From positions 62,001-126,000 of the forward strand of contig WBMQ01000007.1 of assembly GCA_016630905.1 (NCBI GenBank): 64,000 bases of DNA, in the 5' to 3' direction. The notes under the pieces are model-generated. The model worked only from the letters and a program-made list of their open reading frames with translations, made no database searches and was not told the origin of the DNA. A program made the translations under genes and the position numbers. The stretch's first letter is position 1. Every line of letters begins with the position of its first letter. Of this stretch, positions 34,222 to 47,011 are shown piece by piece. Origin of the DNA: Capillidium heterosporum (lineage: Eukaryota; Entomophthoromycota; Entomophthoromycetes; Entomophthorales; Capillidiaceae).

Positions 34222-35175
34222 TTACAACTTCAACATCTTGACGAAGCCCTTAACGCGGTTGTAAATGTTCTGTACGAACTTGGGCATGTTATCAGCCAAC
34301 AAGTACTTGTTCAGGATGAGCTCATACTGGCCGAAGGCTTGGCGTATCAAGTTGGATTGGATGTACCTATATCTTAAGTACTGTACGTAAATCAATACGG
34401 TGAATAAGCTGATCTGACGGCTATTTAAATAAAAATAGTAAAGTTAAAATAGAGCAGCTACAAATAAAATTACGTAATGAGAGCGAACAGGAAGAAGTTG
34501 GGGATACCCATAACTTCAAAGGTAGTGGCTAGTCGGATGGCTTCCACGTTGTACTTAGTGTGCAAGTCAGCCAATATAACAGAGACTTTGGCAACGGGAC
34601 TTTCAACTTTTTTGGAATCGATCTCAGCTTGGACATAGGGGAAGAAAGTGGGTATTATAACGGTGCGCATGTAGTTGATGAAATGGAAGGCCGAGTACAG
34701 GGCGTAAGGTACCAAGGTCACTGAAGCATCTTTTAAGTAAAAGTAATGGCTTTAAAAATACCTATAAGGGGGGAAGAGTATAGCCACCAAAGAGCTAACA
34801 ATAGGTAGAAGCTATCTTCATCCTTGGTAAGTTTGGTCAACAGGGTTAGGTCGTATTTGTCGTTCTAATAAAATGTAATCAATTAATAAAAATACAAGTT
34901 TTAAAGATATTTACCTTGTATTTCAAAAAGACGACGATGCTATAACTCATTAAAGCACCCAAGTAAGCTAGACGATAAAGGAAGAACAGTTTACCAAAGG
35001 TTATCGCATAAAGGCCAGAACTTAACAACATTAAGGTATGTCCTAAAAACCAATAGAACTGTAGGGTCTATTTTTCAAATTTAAAAATAATCAACGATTA
35101 GTATAAATTTTAAAATGGTAGATTTACCGTTGCCAATAATTTTAACTTTTCAAAGTGGGTAATTGCGGCAGCCAT
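34222..35175 (-). CDS. POM33: Pom33 / Tts1 / TMEM33 family nuclear-envelope and ER membrane protein
   Basis: Five exons: 35175-35128, 35067-34915, 34864-34762, 34729-34474 and 34420-34222, giving 252 aa (TMEM33 about 247). Introns 60, 50, 32 and 53 nt; the 32-nt one is the shortest confident intron here. Several membrane helices are visible (QFYWFLGHTLMLLSSGLYAI, LGALMSYSIVVFL, LVPYALYSAFHFINY, MGIPNFFLFALI). The C-terminus has a basic helix (NIYNRVKGFVKMLKL) that in this family binds membranes or karyopherin. Members shape tubular ER and help place nuclear pores. Assignment is by pattern and length and by the conserved FWFLGHTLML-type and YRYIQSN segments. Confidence 0.82.
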
Positions 35176-35868
35176 ATTTTAAATTTCAATTTTGTAACTT
35201 TTTGCTTAAAAGAAAAGTAAACTGAGAGCTGCTTTATCTCGTCTTAGCTTGTCTTGGTGAAATCTAATCTAAATCCAAACTGGAAATGGCTTATAGGATT
35301 GGTCAATTTGGTAGGAGATTGCAATTTAAATTTATCAAAGTATAATTATCCCTTCTATGTAAATGTCATAATTAGAAAGTTTCAAATGGAAACTTGATTG
35401 GATAGATTGATTTGAAATTTCATTATGAACTAAGTGAAAGTTGAATAGATTAGTGGAAAGATGGCTGTAGAAGGACACTGGAACTTTTGGGAGTTGAAGG
35501 AACAGGTTGACGATTGACCTTCACTTTATTTGACGTGTCCTAGCAAAATATATTTTCGGATCAAACTATGTTTTGTAGATCAATCGTTGCTAGAAACATG
35601 AAAGTCTATCAATATGGAAGCTAAAGTCCTTGTAGAATATTTATAGATATGATAAATTTGATAGATAAGATGTAAGGATATATAAAGTACTTTATGGGAG
35701 GTAGACTTCAAATATACTCTGGCTAAATCTATTTTCAAAAATTCCAACCACCTGGAGCTATAGCTAATTCTTTACAATAGAATAAATCAAACTAACACCA
35801 CAAGACTTTTTAAAATGAAAAAGAAATTTAATATATAGATAGATAATTCAACACCATCAAAAATTAAA
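35176..35868. other. Intergenic, nothing recognised
   Basis: Pom33-like promoter on the left, chitin synthase 3' end on the right. AT-rich with no open frame. Confidence 0.5.
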
Positions 35869-38800
35869 CTACTGCTGTTGCAAGAACTGATCAATAGCAG
35901 TAGATATCAGCTCCTTCTTCAAATTCATATCAAAGTTAGGGTATATAGCTTGCACCTGCTCCCTAATTTGCTTCTTAGTAACCTGTCATAAGATCGGCAA
36001 CACGAAGTAGTTTATGCACCTGACCGACGATGGCTTCGTCGCTAGGTATGCCACCTCCACTACTAGGACTGGGCATGGACAAATTGCCACTGCTATTGGA
36101 GTAGACCATGTTGTTGGGTGTAGGCACGAAACTCATGCGTGATTGACTTTGTAAATGTGATTGTGGTCGTGAAGGTATGACTTGACTGTAGACACTGCTC
36201 CTTTGATTCATCATTTGCTGGCTAGGACTTAGTAGATGGGTCTGCGAGTTGGACATGCGATAGTCATTAGCGTAGCCTTGGTTGGGGTAGTTGAAGGGAC
36301 CTTGCGGTGCGACCTGACCCATGTTGTTGACGAAAGGTGAGGCGATTCTAGATGCTGACGTCAAATTCTGATCGTAGACCGAATAAGTGTTGGAAGGTCG
36401 AACTAGCTGGGATGCTGAGCCTAAAACAGACCCTGACATCGACTTGTTATCCATGACGACAGAATGGGAGACCTGGGAAGCACCTTCCCACATACCTTGC
36501 TCATGCTCGGCCCATGTCATCATAGGTATGGATTTGGGATCGAAACCTTCGTCGTCCTCGGTGATCACCTGCTTCTTACCGTCACCTAAGACGACACGCG
36601 TATTACCCCAAGAGAAATCGTCAAAGTGCCAGTACGAGTATATGGGGATATAGAAGTTGAAGAGACCCATGCCTAGCATGTAGAAGACCATCCAACCAAT
36701 ATGTTGCCATTGCTGTTTCAAGATGAAGATCAAAGCTTGCAAAATGTAGGCCGAACACATGATGATGATGGAAATGAAGCTGATGTACTGGAATCCGGTA
36801 CTTGCGGCTATGATAATATAGATCAAGTAGATGACGGTAGCCGGTAAAATCAAAGTACCCACCAGATCCAAAAATACAACAAAGCGCATGGAGAAGCAGC
36901 AGAACCCACACATCTCGTTCAAAAATATGAGCTCGAACAGGTTGTGGATGGTAGAGTTGATCCAACGACGTCTTTGCGATAGTAATACTACGAATCTTTC
37001 AGGAGCTACCGTCTTACACTGGGCATCAGGAGTAAACTTCATCTTGTAGTTGGGGAAGTGCTTCAACATCAACGTAGTAAGGTATCGATCCTCACCTAGG
37101 TGTAACAAGTTCTTTTTGTGCAAAGTATCGACGATATTCTCGCTGTAGTCGTGGATTACAGAGTTGTTGATGATAAGGGGAGCACCGCGGTTAGTTCGGA
37201 TGCGGTACATACAGAAACAACCGGGTAGACAAGTAACGGCACCGAACAGCGACTCGAAAGCCTTGGCCAAGTGATGGGAAATGTAGTACTCATAGACCTG
37301 CATCATGGTGGTTATGGATTGGTTCTCGTTACTCAACTTGGTTTCACCACATAGACCGATGATTCGATTGTCGCGAGTCATGACAGCGATGAGACGAGTT
37401 AAGGAGTCGGGTTCGACTTCGGTATCAGCATCCACCATGAGGATGAATTCGTAGAATTTGGGGTCGACACCAATGACATTCTTCAACTGGTGATAGATCT
37501 CCAGATCCAATGGAGTCATAGGGGAGTCGAAATGGCACCGGTTCAAGAAGTTCATCAACAGGATCTGACTATCACGTTTACCACGATTACCGGGTCGAGA
37601 TTTCTCGCTAGGTTTGCCTACCTTGGCAACAACTATATAAGGTACGACGCGACCTTCACATTCAAAGAGACCTGAATAAACTTTGCCCATATTCAACTGC
37701 TTACTACCCTCACCGATTGACTTGAACGCAAAAGGCTCGGGGTCCAAGTTGGGATCTACACCGAGGACATCCAAGACGATACGAGGCGTAGGCTTGTCGT
37801 TACCGGAGCCAATGATCATACCGTCGGCTATAACGAATATTAACTTGTGCTTGTCATCATAAGTTAAAAGGGCTAGCGATTCTAAGGTACGACGGATGGA
37901 ATCTTCACCTTCAGTATAAGCTGGAACCTGACAGATAACGAACTTATCGTAGTCCATAGGTTGTCTCCGTGAACTCAGCTGTAAAGCAGCCAAGAACTTG
38001 ACTAACGTAACCAAAAGAATAATTCCCGACGATACCAAAAGCAAAATGTTGGTAAGTTGGCAACGTAAGGACGCTCTAGGGTCCAACTTGCCGATGTAAA
38101 AGGCCTTGTCCAAGCAACTCATGACCTTGGACTTCTCGGCTGCACTTAGACCAGTCTTGGTATTCCACAAACTGGTAAGGTCAGCATCCTTAGCTGGGGA
38201 ATCATTGCTGAAGATCTGTAGGATGGTGTTAGGTAAGAAGTTGGCAGTTGGGGCACCAGGGGTTTTGGATTGATATCTGGGATCATTCTGAGTTTGGACA
38301 TAGGGTGTCAGGTCATAAACCTTTGTCGTTGATAACACCCCACTGTTTGTAACCAGCTTTACGGTAATCGGATAGATCTTTGAAGTCGTAGACAACTTCT
38401 CCCTTTTTCAACTTTTTAAGTTTGGGTAGGGCGGTGGCGAAGAACCAGCTGGGATCCTTCATGGCGGTGGTAGGGTACTGAGTTAAGGGGCCAGAGTCGT
38501 GGACAAAGTACTGGGAGGTCAAAGTATCATCGGTCAAATTAGTCCATAGCTTGAAGTTGGAGTCGGTGACGTAGTCGGGGCAAGCTACTGTAAGCGGGAT
38601 GGGGAAGGTTGAGGAGACATCCTGGCCACCGAATTGGACCATAGTATCAGGATCTACACCAGCCGGGTTGATGGATTTGCCAGTGGCGCTGTTGTGCAAA
38701 GTCGGTGATGTCGTAGACCACACCATACATGTAAACACCCAGGTCGGTAGGGCCTTGTAACGTGCGGATCTCATCCGGTTTCCACACCTTATCGGGAGGG

Positions 38801-41412
38801 CACAGGATGAGACCTAATCCGATGTTGACAAAGAGGATGACGATCCAGGACCAGCCAATCAGCAGGCAGATGGTGACCTTCTCGCGCCAAGCCATCTGGA
38901 CGTCGGGTCGAGTCATACCGCATCGTGCTATACAGCAGGTGGGGATCCACCAGGTCATCATCCAGGTTAATTTGACCCACATCTTACGGGCGAAGGTCAT
39001 TTCCATAACTTCAATAGACTCTTTGCCTTTGGATTTCGGTAAGGTCTGCAGTTCGATATCTCCTTTCTCCGATACGTTGGTATCCAAGTTCTCCTCGGTT
39101 GCTGGGTCGTAGTGACCGTACCCAGTAAGTTGAGGCATGGCCGTCAAATCGTTACCTACAAAGTCGGAGTACACTGAATCGGTATCGTTGAACTTGGAGT
39201 TGGATTCTATCTTACTAGTCTTGACTATTTTACGTAGGTAATTCTCTAGGTGCTTGAAGGCATGTTTACCTAGAAATAGGTTGGTGCCACCTAGGACATA
39301 ATCTTGACCTGGCGTCCAACCGAAATACCCAGTCAAACTTTCAACCAAGTCGGTTACTGAACTGACTTCGTTGTTCAGAATGGGACTGTAACGGGAGGTG
39401 AAGTCATCGATTGGGAAACTTAAACTAAAGTCGATGGCTTGGGTATCAGACAGCAGGTTGAAGTTAAACAACTTGACCTGGTCTAAGATTTTGTTAGTGG
39501 AGATCTGGTGGTGATCGTCGAAGGGATCCAGGTTGAAGACGGTCCACTTGTAAGTCTCATCCATACTGGAGAATATGTCCTCCAAGGCTTGCGTCAGTTG
39601 GCTTAAGGTGGTCACAACTTCCACATCACTCTCCTCTTTAACTTTCTTATGTTTCATAGAAGGTTGGCGCAGGGGTAAGTTCTGATGAGCACTTACTATG
39701 GTACGTTGGTTTTTGGGATGGGATTTTATCTCTACAGCCTCATTACTGAACAACTCTTGGATCAGACCTTCGTTGGAGTTCCGGAAGGAGGTGACAAAGT
39801 TAGCTGGTAGGCCGTCCAAATTGGTAACTATGAAGTCCTGACTGCTGTACTCGACTTGACTGTGGTAATGTTTTAAGGCGAAGCCGTCGACGTTGGGGGC
39901 CGATTTGAAGAAGGGACTCAGGCCGAAATCCTTGGTCAACGAAGCGATCAATTTGGAATCGTCTTTGCGATCCTTACTACATATGGCGTTGATCTTGGGG
40001 ATGAAGTCTTGATCTATGAGGAGGTGGTTGATAAAGATATGGTCAAAGTTGAACTGGTTGCTAGGTAAATTTACGCCATCCTCAACCAGAGCTTTGCGGA
40101 AGCCACAATTGGGATCCATGAGCTGTCGCATCGTGTAGGCGTTCACCTTCTCAGCCGAGTAGTTCTGGCAAAACTGTTCAAAGTAATTGGTGTTATAGGT
40201 CTGGAAGGCGAAGGGGTCCAGAAGGCTGATGAAGTTCTCAGGGGTTTCGTTACAGAACCTGGCATTGATAGCTTCTACTAGCCAGTTGAATAATAGGGCG
40301 TACAGGCTGGTGGCCAGGATATCCCGCTGGTTGTTACATTGGTTGATATCTAGGAATACAGTGCACAGCTCCTTACCTACCATCTGAGCGTCACTGGTGA
40401 GGCACACCTCTAAGTCGGAGGTTTCGATTCCTAGAAGTTTGGCGCTCCATTCCAGTTCGGTAGCATTTACGCAGCGAGCTGTATCCTCCCCTTCGAACTT
40501 TTGGAACTGGAGGTTCAACAGGTGCATGATGGCAGCTACTACCTGCATAATCTTGCGACGCAATTTAGTTTTGAAGTTGATGGCCTTGAGACTAATGTCC
40601 AGTCTACCAAAGTTGGCTTTGTCATCGTGAGGGCTGGGTCCATTCGCAACTTGTTGTAGATAACTGAAGTCATGGCTGCCAGTCATAGCTTGTAGCCCGA
40701 AGCTTTCCTTGAGATCGGCGTCGGCTCCATTCCACAGCTGGTAGAATATATTGAAACTACGTTCGTTAGTAGGGATCTGAGCTACCCTAGATTTCTCTAA
40801 GCAGTAGGGTATCGTCTTTATACCAACCACTTTGCCTCTGGCATTAAACTGAAGCTCCTGGTACAATCCCACTCGACTGCTGTTGGGGTTGTAGATGGTA
40901 GTCGCGTTGGCGAAGGAATCCAAGATTGTACGTAGGTTAGGAATCTGTTCACTCAACTTGGTGGGCTTTTTACCATTGTTACTTAGCACCATTAGCTGAT
41001 TTAAGGCTAGATTGTAGGTGTCGGTCTTTCCTGAATTGGTCAGTCCACTATTGGAAATGTTAGTTATCAGCTTGGAATTTTGGTCTTACTTGAATATTAT
41101 GGATTGGTCTTCACCGAGTCTACGCATGTGGAAATAGGCCTGGGTACATAGGTTATAGAGGTGTGGAGGTAAGTTGATGTCATTTTCAAAATCCTTGTAG
41201 TCGTTGCAGTAGAATTGGGCCTGGTTGTCACTATAGTGATCACCATCACTCCCATTTACTATGACTAGGACTTGGCTACCGATGTTGGTGAAAGGTTGGT
41301 TGAGTTGTTGGAACTTGTAGACTATCAGTTCAGTTAGAGCTTCCGGTGCGATGTCCTGCTGCTTAGCTAGGTCGTACCCGTCCGGGTTTTGATTCAAGTC
41401 TTGGTGACTCAT
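35869..41412 (-). CDS. Class V chitin synthase with myosin motor domain
   Basis: Exon 41412-41090, a 42-nt intron, then a long coding region to TAG at 35869, about 1,830 aa. Order: myosin-like motor (P-loop GLTNSGKTD completed across the intron; then an 780-residue degenerate motor), a membrane helix with a cytochrome-b5-like segment (GVVYDITDF), the chitin synthase catalytic domain (FILMVDADTEVEP, LTTLMLKHFPNYKMKF, LSQRRRW at about 36970), a cluster of C-terminal membrane helices, and a final DEK_C domain (DEAIVGQVHKLLRVADLM, then VTKKQIREQ). It makes cell-wall chitin at the plasma membrane, the motor directing vesicles. The conserved reading needs one base skipped at three points (about 38694-38702, 38318-38326, 35978-35989). 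No intron fits any of them without removing conserved residues. Confidence 0.9.
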
Positions 41413-43705
41413 GGTTCGGCACTATATATTCTAAGATGACGCGCTTTTATTTATTAATTTTTAAGTAAAGTTGCTAGATGTTAATGTTATAAAACAAGGC
41501 TGGTGCAGTTGATGTTTAGGCTCTAGTCTACAGTAGGACCTTGTAGATAGAGTTGCGAAGGTGGTGTTGAGTTCAAGAGCTTGGATGGAAACGAACAGGA
41601 ATAAAAGTAAAACGAACAACTTTTTAGAGAGAGAGGGATAACAGCTTTACTACTGAATGGAAGCGTTAGTTAGACTCAAATGAGAAATTTTGTATGGAAA
41701 TATTGTGGAAGATATTGGGTGCAAGCCGTTAAAAATGTTGAATTTCCAACGAGCAAGTTGAAAAATGTAAAACTTGAGATAAATTTCCTATACTCAATTG
41801 ACGTCTTCACTTTATTTTTAACTTTTCCTATATTTATTTTTACACTTCACTCTAATCACTCTAAGACCACATCTGTAAAGTTTTAAGTTCATACACAGTT
41901 TGACAATGCCTTCTTCACTAAATCCGGCAGCAAAATCTCAATTTTTGAGTTTCATTTGGATGGGTTTCTATCTTGGCAACCAACCGATCTGGTCAATTAC
42001 CAATTGCTGATATGGGCTCGACCTCCAAATTAATAGAAATATAAGTTTTATGGGAGATAGGGGCCTTGGCTTGAAAATTTTGGAGGAAAGCTGGGGTAAC
42101 CCAATTAGCAATTCGAAGTTTTTAGTTTGGAGAAGCACTGTCTACCATTTTAAATTGGTAGTTTGCCATAACCTCGTCGGTACTAGGGGTGTTGGAAGAT
42201 GGGTTTTAAACCACTATTTTTGGTGCTGTATCTGTTGTAAATTTTCTATAAATATACCGGTTGGCAGATGTTGGATGCTATTTTGACAGTAGGTAATCTG
42301 AAAAGTCAGATATGCCTTTTCAATACTTTTGACGTTTATTTTGTAAATATGACGTAGGCAAGATTTAGTAGCACAGATATAAATATCTACTTGGCATTTA
42401 TTCAAGTTAAAGATGGATCAAATTTCAACGAATTTAGATTGTTGGATATTCTAGTTTATATACCAAAGTAAAAGCTAAGTTTAGCACTATATATTACATA
42501 ATTTGATAAGCGTTTGAGCTTATATTATCAGTTTAATTTGATTATTTCCTATACTTTTATATGTCAGAAGCATACTATTCCTTCTTATTCTAAATGCTTC
42601 CGAGCCAAAACTATAGGTGTGAACTTATAAGCTTTTACATTTCCTTTCACTATATATTAAAAAAAGCATCTGCATAATTAAGTGAAATATAATATTTTAA
42701 ATTATAATTTCTTGTCAACTACAGCTACTTTAACGTGTTGATTTAAAAGATCAAAGTGCCGCTATAGAGATGAGGTTCATAGCTTTAAACTTTATAAATA
42801 TCAGCTATACATTGCTTTGGCCTTTGGTATAATTCGTTAGATTTTGGAAGGATGTATTATAGTGAGGATGTTGCTGTAAATAATACTTTACTGAAATACC
42901 CTTGCCGCTCTAATAGCTTTATCAATTATAAAGTTTCTTGGATGCTTTCATTATGAACACTTGAGTAAAACGAGACTATTTTAAAAGAATTTCAACTGAT
43001 AGTCAATTTTAGTCGGGTAAGTAGATATATATTAATGGTTTGAATTTAAATCTTAATGTAAGCTTCCTTTACTTTTATATGTGTATTTTAATTTTTAATA
43101 TGGTATATTAATTGAACATTTAATAAAGATATTGGAACTAAACTTTACTATTTTTGCCAATTTATTGCAACTGAAGTACTTAAGTTCCTTTGCTTGGAAA
43201 GAGGCCATTTGGTCCAAAAGTCGGAATAGGAACCTAGTAATTACCGAAAGTTAGAACTAGCTTATTCCACCTAGCTACCAACATTATACTGGTCACGCTT
43301 CTCGTCACGGATTCCTTACAGTAACCCAAAGTTATCCAGATCTTTAAAAGCTGGAGCACATGAGACGAAAATCTCGGTAGAATTGCCACAATCCTTTGTT
43401 TCTAGAGAATTTCAGCTTGGTATATCTTGTAGAGATTGGATACTTCACATTTAGTAATTGGTCAATACTTTTAGTCATCTACCACTACATCCAATCAGGT
43501 ACATAGCAAGGATAATAAATCTATTTTAGGCCATATTCAGTTCTTTATCTAGGTGTTCCAAATTTTATAAATGAACCATACGCCACTATCACGTTACTAT
43601 GGATTTGATTGATCCTTAAAATTGCCTACTTCAAAACTAATATATAAGCCTACTTACCCAGTCCTAAAAACCAAAACACCAATCTTTCGACAAATAACTT
43701 CAAAG
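41413..43705. other. Long intergenic, nothing supported
   Basis: About 2.3 kb holding the chitin synthase promoter. Frames at 41680, 42050 and 42214 are short, lack motifs and do not look coding. Confidence 0.45.
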
Positions 43706-44179
43706 ATGATGCTCAAAGTCTCCATTTTCATCGGCCTACTCGCTTCGGTCGCCCAATCGCGTAGATATTCGGCTGGTCTCTTCTCCAATGCTTTTGGTTT
43801 GAAATGTGGAGTTCATGTCGATGATGGCAGCGGTAACAAGGTCTATGCAGAATGTACTGGTTATTCGTGGTGTAATCACGATTGGGTGGATAGCACTTGG
43901 GGTGATTATAGTGTAAGAGTAATTAGATGTGATACTTCACGTTTCGAAGTCGAAGCTTGGAACTACAGCAATGGCGTTGGCTTTAGAGATGGTGCCGGCG
44001 TTTCCATATATAAAGTTACAGATGGTAACTACTATAAAGGTGAATTCTATAGTGATCAGGTAAGAAGTGCACTAGTCAACGTTACAATCAAAGATCCCCC
44101 AACCCGTAAACGAATTCAAGTTATCTTAGATAAGCCTAATGATGCTTCACCTAAATCTCCTGAAGTTGCTTCAAAATAA
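43706..44179 (+). CDS. Secreted protein with four cysteines, function unknown
   Basis: 157 aa from the ATG at 43706 (ATGATG). The frame extends upstream to 43622 only from a TTG, adding 28 basic residues that would hide the signal peptide. Residues 1-18 (MMLKVSIFIGLLASVAQS) are a signal peptide. Cysteines at 34, 50, 56 and 75 sit in an aromatic, strand-rich part (AECTGYSWCNHDW, STWGDYSVRVIRC). The tail after 140 is hydrophilic (PNDASPKSPEVASK). It resembles small secreted beta-rich proteins, but I recognise no family. A tatataag TATA-like box lies about 65 bp upstream of the ATG (43641). Confidence 0.65.
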   Translation: MMLKVSIFIGLLASVAQSRRYSAGLFSNAFGLKCGVHVDDGSGNKVYAECTGYSWCNHDWVDSTWGDYSVRVIRCDTSRFEVEAWNYSNGVGFRDGAGVSIYKVTDGNYYKGEFYSDQVRSALVNVTIKDPPTRKRIQVILDKPNDASPKSPEVASK

Positions 44180-46018
44180 TGTATACCTATCAAATAATAA
44201 TAAAATCCTTGGCTTTTTAATAGTAATGGTTTTGTTTGCAATTTTTAAAACATATTACTTTTATAATCTGTTAAATTAATATTTAATATTTTGTATCCTA
44301 GTGTTATCATTTATTTAAATACCTACACTATAAAAGCTGCATTGAAAAATGTCGTCATAGAGGTTTTATCTTTTGATAACCCTTTTTATTGGTACGAATT
44401 TTAAAGATAAGTTGGCAGAAGTTCGATTTCCCAGAATCAGCCTTCTGCTAGATAAACCTTTGGTCAGAATATATTGCTTTAAAGTTAAATAAATATTAAT
44501 AGAGGCTTGAAATGATAAATTCTGGACAGAGTATTAAGAAACTTTGAAAAAATCAAAAACTTTGGCTGAAGGCTGGGATATGTTTCTACTATATATTTAA
44601 AAGCGACATATTCATTAATAAAGTAAGTACAAAACTATATTTATGCTATATATAGGGCTTCTCACTATTTAAGGATATTTTTTCAAGCGATAATGGCAAA
44701 ATTAAAGCCAAATCCCTTCTAGACCCTAGATAATAAATACTCTACCGATAGAGCCTTGTATACCAATCTTTTTAAAATTTGAGATTTCCCTTTACTCCGC
44801 AGGTAAAGTTCTTTATATCACGATGTGGACTGGTTGATGAAGCTAAAATAAATCATGGATAAGTTAAGTAAGAGCCTAAGTGATGGTGCTAGGTGTTGTT
44901 CAGCGTCTTATTTTAAATCCACGGGAAGAGATCGTAGAAGTTGAGAGTAGCTACAATTTTGAAGTCCTTAGTAAAAGAGCAGGATCTCTTGGAATTGGAA
45001 CTAAAGCTAGATAACATCAGCAAATTTGAAGAAACGGGCTTCGTACATGGATGCTAAAATGTTTTTGGTCTACTGTAAGCACTAGCTTACTAAAAGTAGA
45101 CGACAGTCAGAATTAATCAAAAATCTTAGGTTCCAGCTTTTTACAAACTTCAGCCGACTTGAAGTTAAATAAGCTAATCATCTGATGATGTTGACGGCAG
45201 CCAGGCGCTCGTACCTAAATTCTCGGCAAATTTAGATGTAAAATATACATTTATGTAAGCTAGTTTAGTTTTTGGTTTTAAGGTGTAGTCAATAATATTA
45301 GTAAGCCAAGTTGATAATTCCTCTTATGATGTCGTACGACGTGGCTAAATAACGTGATGCGATTCTTTATTAACTTACTATACCCGCTTTTGTGTGCATT
45401 ATTATTTTTGAACTGGGTTGAAAACTTTGCTTGGTATGCTTTTTATATACAGCTATGTAACCTTGCACTTAAGAATATACTTTTCTAACTATACTCTTGC
45501 AGCACAAGCATTATCCCTATATTAGCGAAACTCGAATATTAACATCCTAGGTTAGCAGCTATTGATGATACCTTTAATAGATGGCCTATAAAAGCATACT
45601 ATTATTTTATTCCGATATCAAACAGTGTAGTATAGGGCGGTAACTTGTGATCCGTTGCCGTAAAATGTAAGACTAAATCATTCCTAAAAAATTAATTACT
45701 TAGAATTCTCCACAGCTTCTTCGTTTACAGCTTGCATTTCAACTTAAGATCTCCTTACAAGTTTCATCAATTCCCATAAGTTCTAATCATATTGTACACC
45801 CCTTTTACAAATAAAAATTGGCTAGTTTATAAATTTATCCGGTAAACTTTTGTAGACTTAATATTTATACCACACAAAAGGGCAAGGTGGCTATTTTTTA
45901 ACTTCCTTTATTTCGCTAGTGCACTCTTAACTTCGACCCAACAACAACCCAATATATAAACCCTAAATAATCGCCAATTTTATCGAATCAACTTTAGATA
46001 TTAGACCAGCCCTTACAA
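44180..46018. other. Intergenic upstream of receptor 1; no gene seen
   Basis: AT-rich, without a supported gene. A TATA box tatataaa at 45953-45960 lies about 60 bp before the receptor 1 ATG. Confidence 0.5.
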
Positions 46019-47011
46019 ATGAACAACACCAGCGCTGAGGTAGAGCCCAATCAAGTAGTGGACAGTGTTTTATTCGTACTGGCTTTAGTTTCATTCACTT
46101 TAAACGCAACTATAACTATAATTACTCTGGCAAGAAGGTTTAGATTCTGGGCAATCGACACAACAATCATCTTCTTAATTTCAGTTTTTGACTCGGTTTC
46201 CGCATCCTTCTTAATAGTATCTCAGATATTAAAGTGGGCATCCGGCTACGAAGTAGTAAGGTCGAACTCGCCATGGTGCTATTCCTCGTCGATAATCTTT
46301 TGTGCAACTGCAGTGACAACTATTACTTTAACTGCTTTTTTGTCGTTGGTGAGGTACTTGGTAATAGTCAAAGAATGCAAGTTAAATAATAAGGTATTTG
46401 GCAGTATTGCCGTTATTTTGGTTGTCAGTTCTTGGCTTTGCTTCGGTTTAGCTTCCGCCGAACATCTAATCAATCCCAGTATCGAAGCAGGGATTGAGAT
46501 CAGTAGTTCAGGTATATACTGCTTGCCAAGGCCTAAGTCTACTGTAGGTAGGATCCTTTTTAGCTCGTATATTCTATTGTTTACTGTGCCTTCCCTGTTC
46601 GTTATCCCCATTTGTTATAGCTTGGTTATATCTCAATACAACAAGCTTTTAAGACAATTCGATGTAGAGCTATACAGCTCTAGTAGTACTGCCAATTTAA
46701 AGATTCAAGAACCGAGATATAACCGAGTATATCGACATAAAGTATTTACTTTAATTCTAATAATCGCCAGCTACTTTATAACTACTGCACCCGAGTTTCT
46801 AGCCTACATAGTTGACCCATTCCTTTCTAAAAGTAAGGACCTTATGTTGGATGGAAGTGTACCAAAGTTCAGGAGGGCTCCTTTGCTAGATGGGATTGTA
46901 ATCACACTACTTTTTTCGGTTACTATTGTCAATGCTGCTTTCGTTTTACTTTTGCATGATGATACCTTGAAGGAATTGAAAAAGCGAATTAATCGGATAT
47001 TTAATAGGTAG
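46019..47011 (+). CDS. Class A (rhodopsin-like) 7TM receptor, copy 1
   Basis: 330 aa, single exon, ATG at 46019. Seven hydrophobic segments are visible. Class A marker residues are kept: an Asn in helix 1 (FTLNATITI), an Asp in helix 2 (SVFDSVSAS), an LRYLVIVK-like VRYLVIVK at the end of helix 3 in place of DRY, Pro in helix 5 (FVIPICYS), Pro in helix 6 (TTAPEFL), and the helix-7/tail motif AAFVLLLHDDTLKEL. A likely disulfide joins PWCYSS at the top of helix 3 with GIYCLPRPK in loop 2. It is the most diverged of the four copies, with shared segments WAIDT and LKWA. A ligand cannot be deduced. No signal peptide; the N-terminus has an NNTS glycosylation site. Confidence 0.85.
   Translation: MNNTSAEVEPNQVVDSVLFVLALVSFTLNATITIITLARRFRFWAIDTTIIFLISVFDSVSASFLIVSQILKWASGYEVVRSNSPWCYSSSIIFCATAVTTITLTAFLSLVRYLVIVKECKLNNKVFGSIAVILVVSSWLCFGLASAEHLINPSIEAGIEISSSGIYCLPRPKSTVGRILFSSYILLFTVPSLFVIPICYSLVISQYNKLLRQFDVELYSSSSTANLKIQEPRYNRVYRHKVFTLILIIASYFITTAPEFLAYIVDPFLSKSKDLMLDGSVPKFRRAPLLDGIVITLLFSVTIVNAAFVLLLHDDTLKELKKRINRIFNR

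Noticed and set aside
35984-36020. 37-nt intron (gtgcat..gacag) in the chitin synthase DEK_C domain
   Set aside because: The removed part encodes the conserved VHKLLRVADLMT of DEK_C, which an intron would not do by chance.
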